A DNA stretch of 64,000 nucleotides, taken from NCBI RefSeq assembly GCF_025024155.1, contig NW_026251717.1, forward strand, positions 1-64,000, read 5' to 3'. This document shows positions 55,968-64,000 of the stretch, piece after piece (position 1 is the stretch's first letter; the number at the start of each line of letters is the position of its first letter). The stretch is from Gamsiella multidivaricata. Taxonomy: Eukaryota; Mortierellomycota; Mortierellomycetes; Mortierellales; Mortierellaceae. The notes under the pieces are model-generated. The model made no database searches. It was not told the DNA's origin and was given only the letters and a program-made list of their open reading frames with translations. Both the position numbers and the translations under genes were made by a program.

Positions 55968-56723
55968 CTACTCGCTCTTTTGTTTAGATGCATTGTTCGT
56001 CTCGTTCAAGCTCACAAGGACACTTCCCAAGACAATCAAGCTTGCACCAAACCACCACTGCAATGCCAATGGCTCCGAGAACAGCGCATATCCGAGAACG
56101 GCCTGCACAATGATTGATCGGAAAAAACAGTTGATGAGCACTCGTCATTCCCGAGTAGTAGGTCCAAATGAACACGCGGGCCAGTTTAATTATTCCTTAC
56201 TGTGAGACAAAAGTTGGCGGCGCTGTTGATCACAGTGACAGTGGCCGAAGACTTTGAGCGGTTCAATGCCTTGGTGAACAGGGTCCACATGGCCGCGTTA
56301 CAAATGAAGATCAATCCGAAGCATGCCGTCCTCACGGCCAAAACAATCTGCCGTAGCCAGCAAGAGAGATGATCCATTCCATTGAAAGGTAGATACGAGA
56401 ATAACGCGTCAATAAAGACTGAAGATCAACGCTCCATGAACAACTGTATCGAGTTCTCCCCATACCGGACTCGTTTCGCCCTCCTTTGCAATGAATAGAG
56501 ACGTGCAGTATGGCGTGGTGGGTGCAAGGACGGTGTTGCAGGCGTACCGCAAAAATTCGACTGTCCGGACATCTAGTGTCAGCTTGGCAAAGACAGAGGC
56601 CAGCGCAGCAAAGGTGCCAGCAAGGATGGCAGTTGAAATGGCTGCACCACGCGATGCTGGCGATGCTGTAGCATTGCGCTTTCTGGTGGCAACAGTAGTT
56701 TTCCTGGGACGATATCCTGTCAT
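55968..56723 (-). CDS. TMEM42-like EamA/DMT membrane protein
   Basis: Three exons: 56723-56466, 56347-56201 and 56102-55968; 179 aa, all joins phase 0 (donors GTATGG and GTAAGG). Four hydrophobic helices characterise half an EamA (drug/metabolite transporter) fold. AILAGTFAALASVFAKLTLD in exon 1, CFGLIFICNAAMWTLFTKAL and SATVTVINSAANF in exon 2, and AVLGYALFSEPLALQWWFGA with SLIVLGSVLVS in exon 3 match the TMEM42 family throughout. The role is unknown, probably endomembrane. The exon 1 donor is inferred from phase and site quality; exons 2 and 3 are firm. Confidence 0.8.
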
Positions 56724-57100
56724 AACGAGTAACTGAACCAGTAGGAGGTGATGGTAGGCAGATGCTCATGGATGTTGCTTGACGGGGCCAAGGGGCCCAT
56801 TCCAGTGTCTACGTCACTGCATTGGCAATTGGCAGGCGGGCAGAAAAATACAACTCTCAGGAACTAACGCTCCACGCGTTGATGCTCATTCAACCGTGCT
56901 TTCCTTAAACTCCTTTGCTCAAGGAAACACCATCGCTCGACCGCCCCTGCCAGCTGTCTTCTATTCTAGGATCGAACACTACGCAGGAAATCTTTGTCAG
57001 GATTGCTTAGATCAACGCCTGCGACTTTGGGCTCGCTTGGACTAGACCGCCGATCAGGCCAACCGACAACCATTTCCATACAACTGCAAATTCACCACTA
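56724..57100. promoter_or_regulatory. shared divergent promoter, TMEM42-like / Nup57
   Basis: Only 377 bp separate the two start codons on opposite strands, so both core promoters must sit here. No TATA box is evident, as expected for housekeeping genes. Confidence 0.55.
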
Positions 57101-59024
57101 ATGTCCGGATTCACTTTTGGAGCGCCTGCAACTGCAGCCGCACCTACTGGAGGATCTCTCTTCGGGGCTGCACCAGCTGCAGGAAGTAGTCTCTTCGGCG
57201 CTAAGCCAGCCGCACCTGCAACTGGTGGTCTGTTTGGCCAGCCTACTGGATCAACAGGTACTAGTCTTTTTGGTGCTTCTACGTCGACTGCTCCCGCCGC
57301 TGGAGGATTGTTCGGCGCCCCGACTGCTCCCGCCACTGGAGGGTTCTTCGGTTCTTCGGCTGCTCCCGCCTCAGGAGGCTTATTTGGGTCAACTACAGCA
57401 TCAGCAGCGCCTGCGACTGGAGGATTATTTGGTTCGACTACACCATCGGCATTTCCTACGAGTGGAGGACTGTTTGGGGCGCCAACAGCGTCAACCGCGC
57501 CTGTCACAGGAGGACTCTTTGGTTCTACAGGCACATCACAGTTTGGAGCGCCGGCATCAGGAGGTTTGTTTGGCGCAAAGCCTACAACTGCAGCGGGATC
57601 TGGATTTTCGTTCGGAGCACCAACAACGACAGCAGCCCCTGCTACAGGGAGTCTTTTCGGATCTGCACCCAAACCATTCGGATCAGCAACTACTGGCTTT
57701 GGAGCGTCAACTGGCTTTGGAGCATCGACCGCCTCAACTGCCGTACCAAATAACACAAGTTTCAGCGCCTCTCTCGCATCAGGGCCGAGGCAGCAATATA
57801 TCATTGGTAAGGTCATGGAAAGCCGCCTCATTGGATCGAATTTGCATGGGATTATAGGCATGCGCTCACTCTTCAACGATCTCTGCTCAATAGGTGGAAA
57901 TGATAAACCACAGATGACTGTCTGGCAGAGCCTCATGTGCATCAAGAACGCGTGGGATCCAACACACCCCAACTGTCAGTTCAAAGTAAGGCGACGTGGG
58001 ATACTCTGTGTTTGTCCATGCGGTCGGACATTATTATTGACATGAGTGCCATGTTTATCTAGCACTTTTTCTACAACTTTGTACATCCAGATGATGTTAG
58101 CAAATATGGACCCCCACCAAATGTCGATTCGTTCGAGTGGCACCAAGCAAAGACTGAATGTCCTGATCCAGAATGGTATGCAAAAAAAAACCCCCTCCTG
58201 ACTGTATCAGCAAAGGTTTCTCACATGTACGCTCTTATCTGCCTAAGCAAATTGACCCGAAAATTGGCTATTTTGATTATAGCATGGTACCAGCGTTGGC
58301 TGTTGGATTCGAGGACCTGAAGAAGAGAATGGAGAGCCAGAATGACATGACGGAAATGCAAAGGATAAAGCTGGACGAGATTGAGGTTAAGATGAACGAG
58401 ATCATGCAGTTCCACTTGCTGCAAACCGCGACCAAGGTCAGAGAATTCAAGCGACGCCATATCCAGCTTGCCCAGCGTGTTCTCACAGTAAGTGCTGAAA
58501 GGGTACGACTTTATATCATGTTCATGCCTTGGTTATATTTTCTAACATCTACTTGACCTTACATTGATCTCATATAGCTGATGAAACGCGTTCAGATCTT
58601 GAAGAACAGAGGGGTGCCGATCCGCGCGGAAGAGGAGATGTTGAGGGTGAGATTGGAGAATGCACTAGAGCAACTTCGGAATCCAGCACATTTCAGAGGC
58701 AAGATCACGGAACTGTGGGCGCAAATTCAAATCCTAAAGGACTCCAAGAGGCTGCATCCGTCTGGGAACTATGGCATCATGGATGAGGCGCAACTTGAGG
58801 CTATTGGAAAGGTACCGCTACCTAACCAATTGTTTCTCTTCAGAACAGCGGTCCTTGTTCAGAATGAACTACTAACGTCTCATTTTTGTTTTGCATATTG
58901 GTAGGTTCTGCAAGATCAACAACTTGGCCTACAACATATAACGTCGATTCTTCAGAAGGACATGCAGGATATTGAGACCTTGCAACGCAAGCTTGAGGAG
59001 ATTGGCCTGAGTGCAAAGGCATAG
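57101..59024 (+). CDS. NUP57: FG nucleoporin Nup57/Nup54
   Basis: Exons 57101-57985, 58063-58175, 58283-58487, 58578-58811 and 58905-59024 join in phase to 518 aa. Residues 1-210 are GLFG/FG repeats (GGLFGAPTA, GGLFGSTG, SGFSFGAPT) with Ala/Thr spacers, forming the permeability-barrier part. The conserved Nup54 core follows: MTVWQSLMCIKNAWDPTHPN, then HFFYNFVHPDDVSKYGPPPN across the first splice, then MVPALAVGFEDLKKRMESQ. The C-terminal helices (MQFHLLQTATKVREFKRRHI; LQHITSILQKDMQDIETLQ) form the coiled coil that binds Nsp1/Nup62 and Nup49/Nup58 in the central channel of the pore. The gene is intact. A long minus-strand frame over the repeats is a mirror artefact. Confidence 0.93.
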
Positions 59025-59449
59025 ACCGCAGCAACAATGGCTCTTATGCTTGTCTGCAGGATACATCAACCATCATCGTGGGCATGAACAAACTCCCAAT
59101 AAAGGATCAAGTGCTCTCTCTGTACGCCCTCATTTTGTAACTTTTTGTTCCTTCGGTCTTGTGACTGCGAGGCACGCTTGGAAACCACTCGCGTCTTCAG
59201 CTCCTTTTTCTTCTGAATCTCCATTATCCTTGCATACTTGTCTTCGTCTTCGCCATTCGGATCAATCGTCTGTCATTCTTCTACCAACCCCACATACCGA
59301 GCAAGGTAAATCATCATTAATGTCGTTTACATTCGCTGTGTCCGCTCCGCCAAATGAGAGCGCGCATGAAATTCCGCGCATTCTGAGTTCTGATTAGAGA
59401 ACCCGCTTTGCTGACCAGCACACGACGCCTTTTGTGGTATAGATCGTCA
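59025..59449. other. intergenic, Nup57 3' end to next promoter
   Basis: Contains CAATAAAGG at about 59098, a plausible poly(A) signal region for Nup57, then CT-rich leader. The frame at 59011-59397 is unsupported. Confidence 0.5.
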
Positions 59450-60920
59450 ATGTCGCAACCGGTCAATCCATATCTCTCGTTTGTTCAAAATATCGATCCG
59501 GACAACACTTTGGATGATGGGCGATCCTATGTAGGCCGAGCAAGCCATCATCTTGACAAGCCTTCAGGACCAAAAAGCCATGTATTCAACCGCACCCCTT
59601 CAACAGGGCCTCCCACATTGAAACCTCCGCCAGAAAACTATGCTTCGCAAAAAACGCTTTTAAAGCGAAACGAAAAGCCTGCTTCCTCTCAATACTCGTA
59701 TCCCACCTCCCAGTCTGCCTCTCAGTCTGTCTCTCAGCCTGTCTCTCAGACTGTCTCTCAGTCCACCTCTCAGCCCGCATCTCCAGGATCAAAAGGATAC
59801 CAGCGACAAAAGTATGCGATTTGGTGCATTTACATATGTGCCGTTTTCTGCACATGTACACGGAATGGCATTATTAACAGTAACTCTTCGTGCATGTTTC
59901 TCTACTAATACGAATAGGTACAAGGAGAGAGACATGCAGATGTCCAACTCTCGATGGTCAGGACGTTCTCTCATGACAGCCAACGCGATGCCTGAAGAAT
60001 TCTTTCGTACCGCTAAGCCTGTCACATCACCATCTGTTGCATCACCTGCACCCAACAACAATCAGCGAAGTAACACACAGACACAACTCTCCCAGGCTCC
60101 TCTTGACAGACCTTTGGCACCAGGATTTTCCTCGCGCATGCCAGCTCACATACCGGGACATCCATCTGCATCTTCATCTCAAAACCAAACCCAAGTGCAG
60201 AATCAAGGCGGTATTGTTGGTAGACCCAAGCAAGAGAATGGAGGCAACCTTCGCACAGTCCAGCAGGCAGCCAACAATGGACCAGACAGGGCAATTTTAA
60301 TGAACCGGAGGCAATCCATGGAGCAGTCGACACCACCCTCAGTATATCAGCAGACCCAGGATCAGGGCTTACGCGCCTCTCGATGGAGCGCTGCGAGACA
60401 GGGAACAGAGGAGCCCAGCATTGCAAGTATGCCTTCATTCAATTCCGAGCGAGATGAGCTGCGTACAGTCATGTCGTCTTTCCCCACCGAGTTCGTCGCG
60501 GAAGGGCCACGGATGGAACCAAATGAAACGGGAGAAGGACCCGAAATGGAGATTGACACTAGGAGTGACGATGCTTCTGGGGCTTCAATGTCCTCATTTA
60601 CTACAGCCAACGACCACGTCTCTGGTCACAGGCCGAGAGAGTTCGCTTACAACAGCGGTCCGGGCAGCGGACCTATTCCTGCAATGACGCCCGTAGCACA
60701 AGATCATGGGAACCCTCTTTTCATGCAATATCCAATTGGCGATGGATGTCATGTCGTGGTCGCGATGTATGTGGAGAAGGATGCGCAGACGGCCCTAAGA
60801 CGCTTCCCTAATATCCCAAGAGTACGTCAGTCAACGGGCCACCGTGTAAAGACAATTGATCAGGTGGTCGAGATTTTTAGGGAGAACTTGGAGGATGAGA
60901 AAGCTGACGCGACAGGATGA
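59450..60920 (+). CDS. Gln/Ser-rich protein of unknown function
   Basis: Two exons, 59450-59811 and 59918-60920, joined at phase 2 by a 106-bp GTATGC...AATAG intron with a TACTAAT branch point; 454 aa. The N-terminus (MSQPVNPYLSFVQNIDPDNT) looks ordered. Then comes a short tandem repeat of QSVS/QPVS-type units (about 59712-59780), basic SRWSGRSLMTANAMPEEFFR, and a long Gln/Pro/Ser disordered part. The C-terminus (DGCHVVVAMYVEKDAQTALR, HRVKTIDQVVEIFRENLED) looks folded and conserved. The start is the Met at 59450; a longer frame to 59408 has no ATG. No domain recognised. Confidence 0.75.
59712..59780 (+). repeat. 12-bp tandem repeats coding QSVS-type units
   Basis: About six imperfect units of CAGTCTGTCTCT type, variable at the third residue (QSAS, QSVS, QPVS, QTVS, QSTS, QPAS). 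Confidence 0.75.
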
Positions 60921-61640
60921 AGATGTTGTTGCGAAAAAAGGTGTGGATTGTGTCTTGTGGACTATGTAGCCTTGTTGCTTTTTGCAAATAAATACAACTT
61001 GAAGCTAAGCAATTAAATTTTCGCTGCTAAGGGACTTTAGGGTTTGGTACTACCATGCATCGTGCTTTATTTTTTAGCTTCTGCGCACCTCCACTCTCAC
61101 TCGACTCTTATTCCACTCCCTTCCTCACTCTGCCGTGATAGAAGTCATACCACACACACATCCTCACATACACACACCTTTAAACATAAGCATAAGCATA
61201 ATTATAATCCAACCCCTCCATCGGCACTTATACATCTCCAGGCTTACACGCAACTCCATTCGGTTTGATACACCTAACTAGTGATTCCTGATATTCAATA
61301 CACCAATGGCGCCGAGGAACTGAGCAAGTCCCCATCAGCTTCACTGAGGACTTTCAACAGCGAGCGGACATGAATCGCCAACAGCATCATCGACAACAGA
61401 TACTGAGACTCGTGCAATATCGCATGATGGAGATGCAGACGAAAAAGATATAGGCGGATATCGACAGAGAAAATGCAAGGATACAACTGAAATCTCGAAA
61501 CTATTAGGCGAAGCCCATAGGCGCAAAGTCCAAAAGCGAAAGCCATTTATAGTATGTTCGAAGCACTAGACCTATGGGAAAGACATCTCTGAGACGCTTG
61601 AATACTCATCGCTCTGAGCTAGGTGGGAGTTAATCAGCCA
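60921..61640. other. intergenic, CT/CA-rich leader-like sequence
   Basis: About 61075-61260 is pyrimidine-rich with CACACACA words and looks like a 5' leader, but only transposase debris follows. No gene. Confidence 0.5.
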
Positions 61641-61936
61641 AATGCCTCCTCGCTATCACCACTACCATGGTCATCGTTGACACCGCCGTTGATGTCGTCC
61701 ACCTGCGGCGCTGCCAGTGTATACCAACCACGAGTATTGCTGAGGCTAAAAAAATTGGCAAAGCTCAAGTCGAGGTGGAGTATGGAATTGGAATGCTCAA
61801 AGGACACACGCCATCCCTCGCTAACATGCTAGCCCTTATTCGAAATGGTGAAGGCATTGACGAGGTGAACAACCACAGTACGGGGTACCTCGTATTGCAG
61901 AGTATCCTCACGAAAAAGGTTTATGACAAGGATTAG
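61641..61936 (+). pseudogene. third PIF/Harbinger nuclease fragment (C-terminal)
   Basis: The open frame to 61936 reads KKIGKAQVEVEYGIGMLKGH, then TPSLANMLALIRNGEGIDEV and GYLVLQSIL. This follows the SxxRVxVExxxGxLKxRxPSL...CxVLHNIL end of Harbinger nucleases, with His and Asn replaced. The N-terminal catalytic part is missing. Confidence 0.5.
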
Positions 61937-62464
61937 AGGAGCTTTGAAGGAGGGGCACGTGGGAACAAAGCTTAGACGACCCAGATGCAAAAGGAAGTTG
62001 TGCCAGGGATCAAAAAGCAGACGGGAGAGGAAAAGGGAGGACAAGATGCGCAAGATGAAAACCAGCGATTTAAATAAAGAGAGGCCTTAGATTCTTGGCT
62101 TCATGACGATAGCTGTATTGAATCGAGAACTGGACTCTAGTTAATTACTAAGCTTGTTGCGCGCATAGGTCATCCTTTCTACCTTGGTGACCCTGGATAA
62201 CGAACGGCCTCTACTTCTCCAACTTAAGAAGGAATGGCAGTCTGGACCTTATTTCACCTTTAAAGACGTCCAACTGTGCCGCAACTTTGGATAGTAGACT
62301 CAATCAGCAGTTATTGTATCTGGAATACAGGGTGTACACTGTAGGGGAAGTGAGACGAAGGAATGCGATGCGGGGCTGTGCAGGTACTCTTCCTAGGCGC
62401 ATGCAAAAGCAAACACTCGTTTACATGGAAAACTCATTCCTCAACAGCATCATCCCTTAGAACC
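61937..62464. other. no supported gene
   Basis: No domain in any frame. Likely decayed flank between transposon and F-box debris. Confidence 0.45.
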
Positions 62465-63480
62465 ATAAGCCATCACCGACATCATCTTTGGCATTTCAGG
62501 GATCTGGCTCATCATCGCCAGACATTTTCCCTCACCCGATATCACTAGTACTTGTTACATTTACCGTGGCCGGCTTGTGCCCTTCGCGAGTGAGCTATGA
62601 CGCTCAGTCAATCTAAACCAATCGACCTATGACGTCTCTCACAGCGCGTTCCCGCTTTACCAGATCTATACCCACGAACTGCAGCGCTTTCCTCGCACCA
62701 TACTGAACCCACTTAGCCTTCAGTACAACCGACTGATGCTCTTCAGAGCTCCAGCTCTGATAGCCTTGACCTATCATATGCTCATGCAGATCATCCAATT
62801 CGACCTAAATGTCGAGGATCTCTCGCTGTTTTAGGATGTTGGGGCAGATAGAGCTCTAGAGACCATGGAGATGACCTGGAACATTGCAGGGAAGTGAAGG
62901 ATGAAGAAATTGGCCTTGGTCGAATTCTAGTCTCCGCCAGGAGAACTAGAGGCGCGTGTGATGTTTCACCCACCATATTATCCCACTTGTTGAAAGCTCC
63001 CTCTTTCTTTTGAATCTGCCACCACTCGGTCCCGATCCTTTATCAAGAGCATAGCGCCTCTGAGACTACGGCCTATAAGTCGCATCTCTTGCATTAGATA
63101 TTCTCCAGTATTTAAGGCGCGGCTCGCGCACTATTAAAGAGCATCTCGTTTTTCACAGATTCATTTTCCCACATACATCGTAGCGTGGAGTCCCCAAGCA
63201 TACAGTCACAGGGAAGGCCAAAGTTGGAGACTGGGCTTTGCAGCTGGAAACCTTTTATCAAACGAAGTTGCGGCGGAGGCACCAGCAACAATAATGGAAC
63301 TGGACAGCGTTTAGGGTAAGAGCAGGGAAGCGTTAAGAGACATCAACAATTTCAACCTCAGTAAGAGGAGTCGTAGCAGCTACGATCGCTCCACCTGACA
63401 GACCGCCGGGACGAATACGAGATCATTCTCAAGATCTTCCGATACACTTCGTTGCTGAAACATCTGTGAGCTTGCAGCCC
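62465..63480 (+). pseudogene. F-box/LRR relic, locus 9
   Basis: DNA around 62485-62600 aligns by eye with the F-box start of locus 8, including the nearly identical TTCGCGAGTGAGCTATGACGC (TTTGCAAGTGAGCTATGGCGC there). Around 62695-62760 the stretch (LSLQYNRLMLF, APAL) matches locus 7 (LVLQYVRFTLF, APEL). Later LRR-like debris (GDWALQLETFYQT near 63223) recalls locus 6. No frame exceeds 60 codons. Dead. Confidence 0.55.
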
Positions 63481-63610
63481 CGAATTCTAGTATCTAAGCG
63501 TACTATGCTGTAATACCTTTATCTTTACTGCAATTAAAGACGATTTTTCTGAGACGCGTCTTGCACAGCACAATTTTAAACCTAAATTGATTTAAGATAA
63601 TATTGTTATT

Positions 63611-63682
63611 GATTCCGATTCCGATTTTGATTTTAATTCCTATTCCAATTCCGATTTCAATTCTAATTCTGATTGCTACTTT
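63611..63682 (+). repeat. imperfect GATTCC/AATTCC hexamer array
   Basis: About twelve diverged hexamers (GATTCC, GATTTT, AATTCC and similar) in a row. Simple-sequence origin; no coding use seen. Confidence 0.7.
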
Positions 63683-63913
63683 TTGAAGCAGGCCTACTTA
63701 TAAAAAAAAAAAAGCTTTAGACTCTCCTGAAACAAAACGATGCAGGCCGGCTATTACATATTCAGCCCGATCCAGCGCACTAACTGATAACTACCTGTCT
63801 TCATGTGCCCATAATTCGTAGCAATAGAAGTAATAAATACATTGTAGATGTGGTATGCGGTCTCTCATCTCTATCTCCCTCATATTTCTTCCACGCATAA
63901 AACACTGGACACG

Positions 63914-64000
63914 ATGTTCGAAAATCCAGAGTACCAAGACGTTATTGACAAGATTAACAAGATCCGAAGCTATGGGTTGAACAAGATGCTCACCATTCCG
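63914..64000 (+). CDS. dynamin-type GTPase, N-terminal fragment (window edge)
   Basis: ATG at 63914 opens MFENPEYQDVIDKINKIRSY and GLNKMLTIP, and is cut off by the window. The pattern VIDKINKIRSxGLxxxLxIP is how dynamin-like GTPases run into their QIVVVGDQSSGKSS P-loop. If so, the P-loop follows within ten residues beyond the window. The family call is inferred from 29 residues only. Confidence 0.55.
   Translation, partial: MFENPEYQDVIDKINKIRSYGLNKMLTIP

Noticed and set aside
57007..57972. Long minus-strand frame rich in Pro/Asn/Gly (321 codons)
   Set aside because: Exact mirror of the Nup57 FG repeats; no start context or domain.
1..64000. CRISPR arrays, rRNA genes and bacterial-type operons
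   Set aside because: No regularly spaced repeats, no rRNA-like sequence and no bacterial gene arrangement were seen; the DNA is clearly eukaryotic.

Overview
The window is fungal nuclear DNA. Genes are split by short GT-AG introns, several with TACTAAC/TACTAAT branch points. Several protein families point to an early-diverging fungus of the Mortierella type: Crinkler (CRN) effector-like genes, a swarm of F-box/leucine-rich-repeat genes, and Harbinger, pogo and SWIM-type transposases. The species assignment is inference from family content, not from a database match.

Layout. 0.9-3.5 kb holds an intact ArsB/NhaD-type transporter (minus strand). 3.5-11.5 kb is accessory DNA: a decayed F-box/LRR gene, a decayed multi-exon gene of unknown family, a decayed effector-like gene with a PD-(D/E)XK-like motif, a Crinkler N-terminal relic, then an intact F-box/LRR gene (10.0-11.5). 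12.1-14.6 kb is an intact two-exon regulatory-looking protein. 15.9-17.0 kb is an MFS transporter relic followed by tRNA-Asn. 18.2-22.0 kb is a nearly full-length but broken Crinkler (ubiquitin-like domain, P-loop NTPase, PD-(D/E)XK nuclease). 22.4-29.1 kb is a transposon graveyard: a SWIM-domain MULE-like transposase, a TnpB/Fanzor-like pseudogene and a pogo/Tigger-like transposase. 30.4-44.7 kb is dominated by F-box/LRR loci in every state from intact to shredded, with one intact TMEM198-like membrane protein between them. 44.8-47.6 kb is a two-ORF PIF/Harbinger transposon relic. 48.7-49.0 kb is a small 73-aa gene. 49.5-50.1 kb is a second Harbinger fragment.

From 50.2 kb the DNA becomes ordinary and gene-dense: a very large ankyrin / anillin-homology / PH protein (50.2-55.4, minus), a TMEM42-like EamA-fold protein (56.0-56.7, minus), the FG nucleoporin Nup57/Nup54 (57.1-59.0, plus; head to head with the TMEM42-like gene), and a Gln/Ser-rich protein of unknown function (59.4-60.9). 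A third Harbinger scrap (61.6 kb) and a ninth F-box locus (62.5-63.5) follow. At the right edge (63.9 kb) a probable dynamin-type GTPase begins and is cut by the window.

The most striking pattern is the decay mode. In-frame stop codons in unrelated elements (Harbinger accessory ORF, pogo transposase, SWIM transposase, the nuclease-like gene) can nearly all be explained by single C-to-T or G-to-A transitions. This suggests cytosine-deamination-type decay of the accessory regions. No gene-to-gene pathway is evident across the window. The F-box and Crinkler loci look like rapidly evolving recognition or effector families turning over by birth and death.
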